From Clostridium_AD sp050717535 (lineage in GTDB: Bacteria; Bacillota; Clostridia; Clostridiales; Clostridiaceae), in NCBI RefSeq assembly GCF_050717535.1, contig NZ_JBOITM010000068.1:83404-147403 (forward strand): a DNA stretch of 64,000 nucleotides, written 5' to 3'. A program made the position numbers and the translations under genes. The notes beneath the pieces were generated by a model. It saw nothing but the letters and a program-made list of their open reading frames with translations, did no database searches and had not been told where the DNA came from. Every line of letters begins with the position of its first letter. The first letter of the stretch is position 1. Below are positions 16,469 through 25,808 of the stretch, piece after piece.

Positions 16469-17419
16469 CTAAATGAAGCCACCGCTTTTTAAAATAAGAA
16501 TAAAGCAGAAAATTGTAAAAGATGATAAAATCGTAGTGGTTGCAACCAACTGCCCTGCTAGCTCATCATTCGATTTCACATTCTGTGCCATAACAAAGCT
16601 TGATACCGCTATAGGTGATGCAAAAATGGAAAGCAAAACTCCTAGTTCAAACCCTCTGAACCCAATTAAAATCGCCGAAAAAATGATAATTGCGGGTATA
16701 ATAATTAACTTAAATATAGAAACCCAAGCAATATATTTAATATTTTTTAGAGCATCACTAATCGCAAATTCCCCTCCTAAAATAATAAGTGCAAAAGGAG
16801 TTGCTATCTTTGAAATATCTGTAATGGTCTTTTCAAGAACACTTGGAATTTTGAGTCCTATAGTAGCCATTATTATTCCGATAACACAGGCAATAATTAG
16901 TGGGTTTTTAACTACATCTATAAGAGTCTTTTTTATTGACCATACCTCATTATTTCCTTTGTTTGCATATGTTGTTAGCACTACAACGGCTAAAAAGTTA
17001 TATAATGGAACCACAAAAACAGCAAGCATAGAAGTTATTCCCATATCTGCTTGTCCAAATAAATTCATACAAATGGGCACTCCAAACAATATGTAGTTGC
17101 TCCTGAAAAGCGCCTGGATCAATACTCCTCTATTGGCATTTTGCTTCTCAATTCTTGGGATAATTAAGATTAATAAAATCACAGTTATAAGAATTGAAGA
17201 TACTACAAAAACAATGAGTTTTAGGTTGAAACTGCTCTGTATATCACTTAAATAAATATTATTAAACAACAATAAAGGTAAAAAAAGCTTAAAAGTTAAT
17301 TTATTTGCTGTTTTAAAAAAGCTCTCATCACATACCTTAAAATATTTTAATCCCCAACCCACACCCATCATTATTAGAAGCGGTAAAACTACATTAAGTG
17401 AAAAAACAAAATTTTGCAT
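16469..17419 (-). CDS. AEC (auxin efflux carrier) family transporter
   Basis: A 316-residue protein with about ten hydrophobic segments. Typical AEC features are the opening LPLLIMMGVGWGLKYFKV, the middle LFGVPICMNLFG, and the second-half NPLIIACVIGIIMATIG with TPFALIILGGEFA and AVSSFVMAQN. Bacterial members carry malate, malonate, citramalate or similar organic acids. Because it lies just downstream of the citrate island's two-component genes (18 bp after the response regulator) on the same strand, it may belong to that regulon and move an organic acid. That is inference. Confidence 0.88.
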   Translation of the reverse strand: MQNFVFSLNVVLPLLIMMGVGWGLKYFKVCDESFFKTANKLTFKLFLPLLLFNNIYLSDIQSSFNLKLIVFVVSSILITVILLILIIPRIEKQNANRGVLIQALFRSNYILFGVPICMNLFGQADMGITSMLAVFVVPLYNFLAVVVLTTYANKGNNEVWSIKKTLIDVVKNPLIIACVIGIIMATIGLKIPSVLEKTITDISKIATPFALIILGGEFAISDALKNIKYIAWVSIFKLIIIPAIIIFSAILIGFRGFELGVLLSIFASPIAVSSFVMAQNVKSNDELAGQLVATTTILSSFTIFCFILILKSGGFI

Positions 17420-17437
17420 CTTTACTCCCTTTTGGAA

Positions 17438-18220
17438 TTATTTTATTGTAATTAAAATCTTATCTACATTATTATTAGAATCTATTATCACTTCTTTTAA
17501 AGTCAAATCTGACATTATTGCTTCTCTAATAATACCTTCAACCTCCTGCTTCCTGTCCATATAAAAGGCTTGCCTATTGTAATTTACCATTGAGTAATTT
17601 TGACTATTCTCTAGTAATCTTTTCTCAAATAGAGTAAGTGTATCAAATGCTTTAATCTCTATTATATTCCCGCTAATAAATACCTTTATATCTTTAGGAC
17701 CTTTCCCGGTATTTGTTTTAATGAACCTTGCAAGCAAATCTTTTATTTTATTTTCCATTTCTGTTTTTGATGTTTTACTAAGAATAGAATTATCATTTAT
17801 AATTGTTTCATCCTGTCTTTGCTTAAATACTTTAACTGCTGCATTTAACATTGCTTCCATAAGTTCATCATTTTTTATAGGTTTTAAAACATAGTTATCT
17901 ATTCCTACATTAACTACTGAAAGTATTGTTTCAACATCAGAAAAAGCTGTAGTAATAATTATTGCACAGTTTTTGTTTGTTTTTCTTATTTCTTTTGCCA
18001 TTTCCATTCCATCCATTTCTGGCATCTTAAGATCAGTAATAACTATGTCTGGTTTAAATTCCTTGAACTTATTTAATCCATCTTGCCCATTTTCTGCTAA
18101 AAACAATTTACCAACTCTTCTTTTTAAAAATATTCCTAGTTGTTCTCTATGAAATTCTTCATCTTCCACATATAAGACTTTCAAATTAGCTAATAAATTT
18201 TCTTCTTGTTTAATAAACAT
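17438..18220 (-). CDS. Response regulator with DUF2294/MpsC-like output domain
   Basis: A 260-residue protein. Residues about 14-130 are a receiver domain with the acidic pair VEDEE, the phospho-acceptor in DIVITDLKMPEMDG (Asp63), the T/A switch IITTAF and the lysine in VLKPIK. After a linker the last 100 residues read TNTGKGPKDIKVFISGN, LTLFEKRLLENSQN and a final beta strand, the pattern of DUF2294 (MpsC-like) proteins. No DNA-binding domain is present. The start is the ATG at 18220, 8 bp after AAAGGAGAT, rather than the TTG at 18229. It overlaps the kinase gene by 11 bp, so the two are translated together. Confidence 0.85.
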   Translation of the reverse strand: MFIKQEENLLANLKVLYVEDEEFHREQLGIFLKRRVGKLFLAENGQDGLNKFKEFKPDIVITDLKMPEMDGMEMAKEIRKTNKNCAIIITTAFSDVETILSVVNVGIDNYVLKPIKNDELMEAMLNAAVKVFKQRQDETIINDNSILSKTSKTEMENKIKDLLARFIKTNTGKGPKDIKVFISGNIIEIKAFDTLTLFEKRLLENSQNYSMVNYNRQAFYMDRKQEVEGIIREAIMSDLTLKEVIIDSNNNVDKILITIK

Positions 18221-20669
18221 CTTTATCAATCTCCTTTACCGGTATAGATATACTAAAACAAGCTCCCTCATCTGTATTATTAAATTTTATATTTCCATTA
18301 AAATTCTTTTTAATGATCATTTTTGACATATACAATCCAAGACCTGTGCCCTGTTTCTTCCGCTTTGTAGTAAAATATGGTTCAAATATTTCTTTTGCTA
18401 TATGTTCATCTATTCCACCAGCATTATCTTTTATTTTTACCGTATTATAAAACCCATCGCTGCTTATTTCAACTCCAATTTTTTTATTTTTAATATTACA
18501 TTCTGATAATGCATCAATTGCATTATTAATTATATTGAAAATCACTTGAGAATATTGATTTAAATATCCATATGCCTTAAGATTATCTGTATTTTCTATG
18601 CTAACTTCTATTTTATAAAATTTAAAATTATCTTCTATTAATTCCATAGTTGAGGAAATACTATCATATATAGAAAAATTTTCTTTGTCCATCTTCGGTT
18701 TAAAAAAGTATCTAAAATCATCTATAGTTTGAGACATTTTATCAATAAGTCTTCTTGATTTACCTATTAAATTACCTAAAACTTCTTCATCTACATCATT
18801 ATATTTATGCATATCTTCTATATTTGTTATAATAAGCCCTAATATACTTAATGGTTGCCTCCATTGATGAGCGATATTTCCAATCATTTCTCCCATAGCA
18901 ACAAATTTTGATTGATAAATCATTAGTGCTTCTTTTCTCTTATTCTCATCCATTTCATTTTTAAACATCTTTTCAAGTTTCATGTTTATTTTTTCTAACT
19001 TTATAATCATTTCCTGATTTCCATTTCCTACTATTGTAATATCATTCTTATTAATTGATTCGAAAAATTCTTTATATTCACCCTCAAGAGTAATCTGAGA
19101 TGCTACCTGATTTATTATACTTCTAAACCTCTCTTCACTTCTAATTAAAGCCGCCTCTTCAATTTTTCTATTTGTGATATCCCTAGAAATCAATACTAAT
19201 TTTTCTTCGTTTTGTAGCTTGAATAATCGTGTATTTATCTCCACGGGTATAGTTTTACCATTTTTTGTTTTAAGAACAGTTTCAAATAATATTGTTTCTT
19301 TATTATTTAATCTCTTTTTAATCTCTTGAATCCTCTCATTTCCAAGTCCTATATCTATGTCATAATACTCCATGTTACATATTTCTTGTTTAGAGTATCC
19401 AAGTATCGTACATCCCCTATCATTAATTTCAAGAAATTCTCCAAATACCCTATCATTCATATTTAAAATAAAAATACAATCGCTGCCACTACTAAATAAA
19501 ACTTCATATTTTTCTCTATTTCTAATGAGTTCAACTTCAAGTAATTTTCTTTCTTCTATATCTCCTTTTAACTCTTCATTAAGATTCTCAACTTCTTTTA
19601 CATATTTAGCCTCTACTTCAAGTCTACTTTCATTTTCCTTAAGTTTATAAATATATCGTATGGCAAATATAAAAATCAATATCACAGCTCCAGATAATAA
19701 AAGTATATTATACAAATTATTACTAATGATACTTACAACATCACTATAATCCAAGGTAACTGTTACTATCCAAAAATTATCCCCTATAAAAGCTGGGGAA
19801 TACGCACTGATTTTTTTAATTCTACTATAGCTTTTGTCTCCTGGCCATATAGAATGATATATATTTACACCCTTTCCTCCTTTTTTTTGTTCCTCAACAA
19901 TTTTGTCCAGTTCTGACCAATCATATCCTGGAAATTCACCTTGTCTTGCATCAATAACATTTTTGCCTACACCCTCATTGTTTGGGTGCATTAAAAGTAT
20001 TCCATTTTTATCTTTTACAGAAACATATCCCTTATCTCCAACTTTTATAGGTTGGACAATTTTTTTATATAAGGTATTTATACTTATCTTACTTCTTATA
20101 ATTCCTTCAAATTCATTGTTATAAAAAATGGGTTGTAATAAACATATAGTAGGTCCATTTTGTTTATCAAATTCTATTTTTCCTACAGAAGTTTTATTTT
20201 CTTTTATTACTTCGCTTACACCTGCGTATGTAGAAATATTTTTACCTACACCTTCTTTGTCATTAATCATTAAAGGCTTTTTTTCTAAAACTACACCTTG
20301 TTTATTTAATATTTCTACTGATTGAACACTTTCTTGCTGAGTTGTATAGTATATATCTAGAATATCTGTACTAAAATCAGCATTTGTACTTTTTATTAGT
20401 GCATCAACCTTTTCTTGAAATACATAATTTTGAGCTATAATTTCTATGTTTAATCTTTGTTCATTCATATAAGTCTCTAAGCTTCTTGCAGTCATTTCTG
20501 AAATTGTCAATAAATTCTCTTGCTGATTATAGATTATAGAATCTCTAAAATTTTTATAATTTGTCCATACTAAAATTAATATAAACCCTAATAAAATTAG
20601 AATAGAAAATATAATTACTGTATATTTACTTGATTTTTTTCTTTTGAATTTGACAAATTTATTTTTCAT
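18210..20669 (-). CDS. Membrane sensor histidine kinase, Cache-PAS-HisKA
   Basis: An 819-residue kinase. A first membrane helix (about residues 17-36) precedes an extracellular dCache-type domain of about 290 residues, with GVGKNISTYAGV, GDKGYVSVKDKNGILLMHPN and WIVTVTLDYSDV. A second membrane helix (about 325-345) leads to a coiled coil and a PAS domain (YEVLFSSGSDCIFILNMNDR, with SRDITNRK at its end). The phospho-acceptor is His601 in NIAHQWRQPLS. The ATPase boxes are FNIINNAIDAL, DNAGGID, FEPYFTTK and GTGLGL. dCache domains bind small organic acids or amino acids, and the position downstream of citrate genes points to an organic acid as ligand (inference). Paired with the overlapping response regulator. 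Confidence 0.92.
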   Translation of the reverse strand: MKNKFVKFKRKKSSKYTVIIFSILILLGFILILVWTNYKNFRDSIIYNQQENLLTISEMTARSLETYMNEQRLNIEIIAQNYVFQEKVDALIKSTNADFSTDILDIYYTTQQESVQSVEILNKQGVVLEKKPLMINDKEGVGKNISTYAGVSEVIKENKTSVGKIEFDKQNGPTICLLQPIFYNNEFEGIIRSKISINTLYKKIVQPIKVGDKGYVSVKDKNGILLMHPNNEGVGKNVIDARQGEFPGYDWSELDKIVEEQKKGGKGVNIYHSIWPGDKSYSRIKKISAYSPAFIGDNFWIVTVTLDYSDVVSIISNNLYNILLLSGAVILIFIFAIRYIYKLKENESRLEVEAKYVKEVENLNEELKGDIEERKLLEVELIRNREKYEVLFSSGSDCIFILNMNDRVFGEFLEINDRGCTILGYSKQEICNMEYYDIDIGLGNERIQEIKKRLNNKETILFETVLKTKNGKTIPVEINTRLFKLQNEEKLVLISRDITNRKIEEAALIRSEERFRSIINQVASQITLEGEYKEFFESINKNDITIVGNGNQEMIIKLEKINMKLEKMFKNEMDENKRKEALMIYQSKFVAMGEMIGNIAHQWRQPLSILGLIITNIEDMHKYNDVDEEVLGNLIGKSRRLIDKMSQTIDDFRYFFKPKMDKENFSIYDSISSTMELIEDNFKFYKIEVSIENTDNLKAYGYLNQYSQVIFNIINNAIDALSECNIKNKKIGVEISSDGFYNTVKIKDNAGGIDEHIAKEIFEPYFTTKRKKQGTGLGLYMSKMIIKKNFNGNIKFNNTDEGACFSISIPVKEIDKDVY

Positions 20670-20811
20670 AAAAATAAATTCCCCCCTATAAGTGCATGTA
20701 CTTAATTGATAATAATATCTTCGTTATTATATCATAAATATACATAAATTTATGGTTTAATCATATTTGTCTTAACTTTTAAATTGCTTATAAATTATTT
20801 TTAATATGGCT

Positions 20812-20845
20812 AAAAGGTTAGCAGTATATAACATGCTAACCTTTT
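20812..20845 (-). terminator. Terminator at the end of the oad operon
   Basis: AAAAGGTTAGCA pairs with TGCTAACCTTTT around a 10-nt loop, about 75 bp after the oadB stop and before the sensor kinase. It separates the transporter/decarboxylase transcript from the two-component genes, though the T tail is short. Confidence 0.7.
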
Positions 20846-20920
20846 GTATATTTGATTTAATTTAATTTTATCAAAAATATTAAAAAATTATGTTTACAGC
20901 AGAAAAAGAAGATATGGCTA

Positions 20921-22069
20921 CTAACCAAACATAGCTAGCAATACTCCTGCAGCAACGGCTGAGCCTATAACTCCTGCTACATTAGGACCCATTGCATGCA
21001 TAAGAAGATAGTTTGATGGATTCGCCTTTCTACCCTCTACCTGGGAAACTCTGGCTGCCATTGGAACGGCTGATACACCTGCTGAACCAATTAAAGGATT
21101 TACCTTTCCACCTGACATAACGCACATTAATTTTCCGAGAAGTAACCCTCCTACAGTGCTAAATGTAAAAGCAATAAGTCCCAAAACTATAATTTTTAAG
21201 GTTTCAGCTCTTAAGAATGTTTCTGCTGCTGCAGTAGCTCCTACAGTAGTCCCAAGGAAAATCGTAACTACATTAATCATACCATTCTGCGCAGTACTCG
21301 AAAGTCTTTCAACAACACCAGATTCTTTAAATAAGTTACCAAGCATTAGCATTCCTATAAGTGGTGCTACTGTAGGAAGCAACAGAACTGATACTATTGT
21401 TACAACTACCGGAAATACTATTTTTTCAAGCTTAGACACTTCTCTAAGTTGCTCCATTTTAATTTCTCTTTCCTTCTTAGTAGTAAGCAGTCTCATTATA
21501 GGTGGTTGTATAAGTGGTATAAGTGCCATATAAGAATAAGCTGCTATTGCAATTGCTGGTAGCAACTCTGGTGCAAGTCTTGTTGTCACATATATTGCTG
21601 TTGGGCCATCTGCTCCTCCAATAATAGCTATTGAAGCTGCAGCTTTAGATGCGAATCCTAATGCAGTTGCAATAACAAAGGCAATTGCAACACCAAATTG
21701 CGCTGCGGCTCCTAAAAATAAACTTGATGGCCTAGCAATAAGTGGACCAAAATCGGTCATAGCACCAATTCCTAAGAATATAAGTGAAGGATAAATACCT
21801 AACTTAACACCCATATATAAATAGTAAAGTAGTCCACCAGGCTCCGTAGAGTTTGCACGGGGCGGGCTCATAATTCCAGTAGAAGGTAAATTAGCCAGAA
21901 GAACTCCGAAGGCTATAGGTAAAAGTAAAAGTGGTTCAAATTTCTTTCCTATTGCCAAATATATAAGGACACAGGCCACACAGATCATTACTAATTGCTG
22001 CCATGTTATTGTTGCAAAACCAGATTCACTAAATATTTGACTTATTGTATCTGTAAACGAAATAGACAT
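20921..22069 (-). CDS. oadB: Na+-translocating decarboxylase beta subunit
   Basis: A 382-residue integral membrane protein with about ten hydrophobic segments. Conserved features of OadB/GcdB/MmdB are GIGAMTDFGPLIARP (the intramembrane aspartate needed for Na+ passage), AIIGGADGPTAIYVT, GTTVGATAAAETFL and the C-terminal GSAGVSAVPMAARVSQ and AMGPNVAGVIGSAVAAG. It decarboxylates carboxybiotin and couples this to Na+ export. It lies 15 bp after the biotin carrier gene and is the last gene of the citrate-degradation cluster. Confidence 0.94.
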   Translation of the reverse strand: MSISFTDTISQIFSESGFATITWQQLVMICVACVLIYLAIGKKFEPLLLLPIAFGVLLANLPSTGIMSPPRANSTEPGGLLYYLYMGVKLGIYPSLIFLGIGAMTDFGPLIARPSSLFLGAAAQFGVAIAFVIATALGFASKAAASIAIIGGADGPTAIYVTTRLAPELLPAIAIAAYSYMALIPLIQPPIMRLLTTKKEREIKMEQLREVSKLEKIVFPVVVTIVSVLLLPTVAPLIGMLMLGNLFKESGVVERLSSTAQNGMINVVTIFLGTTVGATAAAETFLRAETLKIIVLGLIAFTFSTVGGLLLGKLMCVMSGGKVNPLIGSAGVSAVPMAARVSQVEGRKANPSNYLLMHAMGPNVAGVIGSAVAAGVLLAMFG

Positions 22070-22084
22070 AAATATTCCTCCCTA

Positions 22085-22471
22085 CTATTGAATCACTGCA
22101 AGTACATCATTTGTAGAAACTAATGCACCTTTTGTCACCAAAATCTTTGTAACTACTCCATCTTTAGTTGCTGTTATCTCATTTTCCATTTTCATTGCTT
22201 CAAGTATAAATAAAACATCGCCATCTTTAACCCTAGATCCTTGGGTTACTTTTATATCTAAAATTGCACCAGGCATTGGAGCTTTTAATGATTCTCCTGC
22301 TCCATTTGTACCTACCACAGGTTGTGTTATTGCAACAGGATTTTCTAATTTAGAACCACCTACTTGCTGAACTGTTCCAATAGCAATTTCATCAGTCCCT
22401 ACTATTGTAGCTTTTCCTCTTTCAACCTCAACTTCGTAGCTATTATTATTAATCGTAACAATATATTTCAT
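22085..22471 (-). CDS. Biotin carboxyl carrier protein of the decarboxylase
   Basis: A 128-residue protein with an N-terminal beta-stranded part (KYIVTINNNSYEVEVERG), a Gly/Thr/Val linker and a C-terminal biotinyl domain from about residue 62 (LKAPMPGAILDI). The biotin site is intact: FILEAMKMENEI, with Lys94 the attachment point. In enteric OadA this domain is fused to the carboxyltransferase. Here it is a separate gene between oadG and oadB, as in methylmalonyl-CoA decarboxylases. It carries CO2 from the alpha to the beta subunit. Confidence 0.93.
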   Translation of the reverse strand: MKYIVTINNNSYEVEVERGKATIVGTDEIAIGTVQQVGGSKLENPVAITQPVVGTNGAGESLKAPMPGAILDIKVTQGSRVKDGDVLFILEAMKMENEITATKDGVVTKILVTKGALVSTNDVLAVIQ

Positions 22472-22506
22472 TTATGTTTTGCCTCCTATCGAAAATAATG
22501 TAATTA

Positions 22507-22827
22507 TTAATTAATTAACTTAATGGATTTAAATTGAAGCTCACATAAAGATATTTCTAATTCATCGCTTAAAATTGCCATAATAATTGCAGTAGTTTTT
22601 TCATCCACACCTATGAGTTTTAATTCACCAGTTGATACTTCAATATTATTTTGAGATGAATCTATGTCACTCGCAACTTCTTCTTTGCTCTTTTGATTCT
22701 TTTTATTATTATCAATAAAACTAAAAACAAATGCCTGTGCCTTCAAAAGAAAACTTAATGCAACGAGGCAACTAAATACTACACTCATAAGAATTAGAGC
22801 TACTAACAAACTATTAGCTATTGACAT
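22507..22827 (-). CDS. oadG: OadG-type decarboxylase gamma subunit
   Basis: A 106-residue protein with one N-terminal membrane helix (NSLLVALILMSVVFSCLVALS), a charged linker rich in Lys, Ser and Asn, and a short C-terminal part (TTAIIMAILSDELEISLCEL) resembling the subunit-interaction tail seen in sodium pump decarboxylase gamma chains. OadG anchors the carboxyltransferase to the beta subunit. Identification rests mainly on size, topology and its place between oadA and the biotin carrier. Confidence 0.82.
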   Translation of the reverse strand: MSIANSLLVALILMSVVFSCLVALSFLLKAQAFVFSFIDNNKKNQKSKEEVASDIDSSQNNIEVSTGELKLIGVDEKTTAIIMAILSDELEISLCELQFKSIKLIN

Positions 22828-22839
22828 ATTAACCCTCCT

Positions 22840-24216
22840 TTACACCTTCATGATAGTATAACTAACCTTGACTTCCTTCATCTCATCTTTATTCTTAAAG
22901 AACTTCTCGGCAATTTGCGGAAAGAGAATATATGAAAGCACATCTTCATCCGTATTAGCTATATCCTTTATTTCATTTTTTACTTTTTCAAAAACAGGCA
23001 CTAGTGTATCTGCAAACCTAGTTGTAATTGGCTTTTCATCCCCTAGAATCTTTTTTATAAGCACAGGATCAACTTCACCTGGTGCCAAACCATATTCACC
23101 TCTTACATAGGCCTTAACTTCTTTTGATATGCTTTTATATCTTTCACCTAATAATACATTAGTAGCAGCTTGAACCCCTACCATCTGACTCATTGGTGTT
23201 ACCAGTGGTGGATAACCTAAATCTTTTCTAACTCTTGGTGTCTCTGCTAAAACCTCATCAAGTCTATCCAGTGAATTTTGTTGTTTAAGTTGTGAAATAA
23301 GATTAGACAGCATTCCGCCTGGAATTTGGTAAACAAGAGCATCAGTTTCCGTTCCAAGCACAAGTGGATCAAGTATCCCAGATTTTATAAATCCATCCTT
23401 AACTGGTTTAAAGAAGTCATTTATATCTTTTAATACATTTTCATTGAGTCCAGTTGCGTATTTTAATTGCTTTAATCCATAATTCATAGATTCCGTAGGT
23501 GGTTGAGAAGTTCCACCAGAGAATGAGGATATAGCTGTATCTATTCCATCACAGCCTGCTTCTATTGCTTTAAGGTAAGTCATTGGAGCAAGTCCTGTGG
23601 TTGAATGTGTATGAAGGAATATAGGAATGTTTACTACTCCTTTTAAAGCTTTTATAAGATCATAAGCTTCCCTTGGACCCATAATTCCAGCCATATCTTT
23701 AATACAAATCGAATTCGCACCCATTTTTTCTAGTTTCTTTCCGAGTTCTATATACTTCTCAAGATTATGTATAGGACTTGTAGTATAAGAAATGCATCCT
23801 TGTGCATGCCCACCACATTTTAGTGTTTCATCAATTGACACTTCAATATTTCTAAAATCGTTTAAGGCATCAAATATTCTTATAATATCTATTCCATTTT
23901 TTATAGATAATTGAATGAATTTTCTAACAACGTCATCTGGATAATGCTTGTATCCTAATAAATTTTGACCTCTTAAAAGCATTTGAAGTTTCGTATTTTT
24001 TAATTTAGATTTGATCTTTCTAAGTCTTTCCCATGGATCCTCATTTAAAAATCGAAGGCATGAATCAAAGGTTGCCCCACCCCAACACTCAATAGAATAG
24101 TATCCTGCATTATCCATCTTTTCTAGTATGCCTTCAAACTCATCATAATGCATTCTCGTTGCAACGAGAGATTGTTGCCCATCTCTGAGCACGGTTTCAG
24201 TAATATTTATTTTCAT
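22840..24216 (-). CDS. oadA: Oxaloacetate decarboxylase alpha (carboxyltransferase) subunit
   Basis: A 458-residue TIM-barrel carboxyltransferase of the PycB/OadA type. The metal and substrate motifs are present: ETVLRDGQQSLVATRM, the LLRGQNLLGYKHYPDD loop, IFDALND, SICIKDMAGI with the carboxylated lysine, HTHSTTGLAPM (metal histidines) and AISSFSGGTSQPPTE. It ends without a biotin domain, which is encoded separately downstream. It transfers CO2 from oxaloacetate to biotin, leaving pyruvate. First gene of the oad block, with a hairpin separating it from tctA. A pyruvate-carboxylase-type role is unlikely because no biotin carboxylase is present. Confidence 0.92.
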   Translation of the reverse strand: MKINITETVLRDGQQSLVATRMHYDEFEGILEKMDNAGYYSIECWGGATFDSCLRFLNEDPWERLRKIKSKLKNTKLQMLLRGQNLLGYKHYPDDVVRKFIQLSIKNGIDIIRIFDALNDFRNIEVSIDETLKCGGHAQGCISYTTSPIHNLEKYIELGKKLEKMGANSICIKDMAGIMGPREAYDLIKALKGVVNIPIFLHTHSTTGLAPMTYLKAIEAGCDGIDTAISSFSGGTSQPPTESMNYGLKQLKYATGLNENVLKDINDFFKPVKDGFIKSGILDPLVLGTETDALVYQIPGGMLSNLISQLKQQNSLDRLDEVLAETPRVRKDLGYPPLVTPMSQMVGVQAATNVLLGERYKSISKEVKAYVRGEYGLAPGEVDPVLIKKILGDEKPITTRFADTLVPVFEKVKNEIKDIANTDEDVLSYILFPQIAEKFFKNKDEMKEVKVSYTIMKV

Positions 24217-24232
24217 GTTTTATCACCTCTTT

Positions 24233-24280
24233 TTAACAATAAGCTAACTCATTACTAAAAACGAGTTAGCTTATTGTTAA
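24233..24280 (-). repeat. Perfect 18-bp hairpin between tctA and oadA
   Basis: TTAACAATAAGCTAACTC (24233-24250) and its exact complement (24263-24280) with a 12-nt loop occupy most of the tctA-oadA gap. There is no clear T tract after it, so it may be a partial terminator or an RNA-processing/stability element that sets different transporter and decarboxylase levels. Confidence 0.75.
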
Positions 24281-24288
24281 ATACTATG

Positions 24289-25794
24289 TTACTGTGCAAT
24301 GGTTATCTTTTTCTTTCCATATTTTGATTTAATTATTGGATATACAATTGAAACTATTGTAACAAGTATTAAAACTATTGCTACTCCTGAACTGAAAAAT
24401 ATCTTAATGCTTCCATTAGATATTTTAATGGCTTGTCTATAGGATTGCTCCATGGTTCCACCAACTATACAACCCAGCACTAATGGTGCCGATGGTAAAT
24501 CAACTTTACTCATCACATAACCTAAGATTCCGAACATGGTTAATAAATAAAAGTCAATTACACTGTTGCTTATAGCATAGCATCCTACGAAAGCAAGGCC
24601 AAGTACTAGAGGGTAAAGTATCTTTGCTGGAATAGATAAAACTCTTACAAGAACGCCTGCAAGCGGAATATTTATAACTGCTAATATAATGTTTCCTATA
24701 AACATACTTGCAATAAGACCCCATGCTATATCAGGATGCTGTGAAAATAAAAGCGGTCCTGGTTGAATGCCGAGCATTAATAATGCTCCCATCATAACTG
24801 CAGTTGTTCCTGAACCTGGAATACCAAGTGTAAGCATTGGTATTAATGCTCCAACTGACGCAGCATTATTTGCAGCTTCTGGTGCTGCTAAGCCTTCAAT
24901 AGCACCTTGACCAAATTCTTCTGGATGTTTAGAGAAATTCCTTTCGTTGTTATATGCCATTAATGAGGCCATTGTTCCACCTGCACCTGGAAGTGCTCCA
25001 ATGAAGAATCCAAGGGGTGTACTTCTTAATATAGGCCATTTACATCTTTTCCATTCTTCCTTTGTAATCCAAATTTTCTTGAATTTTGTTTGAGCTTTAA
25101 TTGTTCCATCTTGAAGAGATTTAAAGCTTTTAAAAACTTCGCCTAAAGCATAAATACCAATTATAGCTACTAGAAAATCTATTCCTGTTTGTAGCTCTAA
25201 TATCCCAAAAGTGAATCTTGGTACACCAGATTGTGCATCTATACCAACAGTTGTTATCATTAATCCAATAATTGTTGCAATAAATCCTTTTAACATATTC
25301 TTTTCAGACATCGATGCTGTCATAGCAAGTGCTGCTATCATCAGAAGGAAATATTCCGCTGGTCCAAATTTCAATGCAAAATCTGCAATAGGATTAGCAA
25401 CGAAAACCATGAATACTGCTGAGATTGTCCCCCCGATAAATGATGCTATAGCCGAAATTGCAAGTGCAGATTCTGCTCTACCATGCATAGCCATAGGATA
25501 ACCATCAAAAGTTGCAGCAAGTGCCGCTCCGTCCCCTGGGGTATTGATTAAAATTGAGCTTCTTGAACCGCCAAACATAGCTCCATAATAAACTCCACAC
25601 ATTGTAATTAAGGCAGCTGTTGGACCCATAGAAAAAGTTAGTGGAAGCAATACTGCAACCCCTGTTGCAGGTCCAAGTCCTGGAAGCATACCAACTATAG
25701 TACCTAGAACTCCACCTATAGTAACCATAAGTATATGATATGGTGTACTGGCTATCATAAAACCATTAATTAAATTTGTAAATACGTCACCCAT
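24289..25794 (-). CDS. tctA: Tripartite tricarboxylate transporter, large membrane subunit
   Basis: A 501-residue protein with about eleven or twelve membrane segments. TctA marks are the N-terminal GTIVGMLPGLGPATGVAVLLP, GVYYGAMFGGSRSSILINTPG with the repeated GDGAALAATFDGYPMA, and in the second half LGFFIGALPGAGGTMASLMAY with AAPEAANNAASVGALIPML and TLGIPGSGTTAVMMGAL. Together with TctB and TctC it forms a binding-protein-dependent secondary transporter, usually for citrate or other di/tricarboxylates. Clustering with citrate lyase makes citrate the likely substrate. It starts 14 bp after tctB. Confidence 0.94.
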   Translation of the reverse strand: MGDVFTNLINGFMIASTPYHILMVTIGGVLGTIVGMLPGLGPATGVAVLLPLTFSMGPTAALITMCGVYYGAMFGGSRSSILINTPGDGAALAATFDGYPMAMHGRAESALAISAIASFIGGTISAVFMVFVANPIADFALKFGPAEYFLLMIAALAMTASMSEKNMLKGFIATIIGLMITTVGIDAQSGVPRFTFGILELQTGIDFLVAIIGIYALGEVFKSFKSLQDGTIKAQTKFKKIWITKEEWKRCKWPILRSTPLGFFIGALPGAGGTMASLMAYNNERNFSKHPEEFGQGAIEGLAAPEAANNAASVGALIPMLTLGIPGSGTTAVMMGALLMLGIQPGPLLFSQHPDIAWGLIASMFIGNIILAVINIPLAGVLVRVLSIPAKILYPLVLGLAFVGCYAISNSVIDFYLLTMFGILGYVMSKVDLPSAPLVLGCIVGGTMEQSYRQAIKISNGSIKIFFSSGVAIVLILVTIVSIVYPIIKSKYGKKKITIAQ

Positions 25795-25808
25795 TATTTA
25801 ACCTCCTA

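Noticed and set aside
16473..17096. Plus-strand frame of 207 codons opposite the AEC transporter
   Set aside because: The minus-strand gene has a clear family match and ribosome site. The antisense frame has neither.
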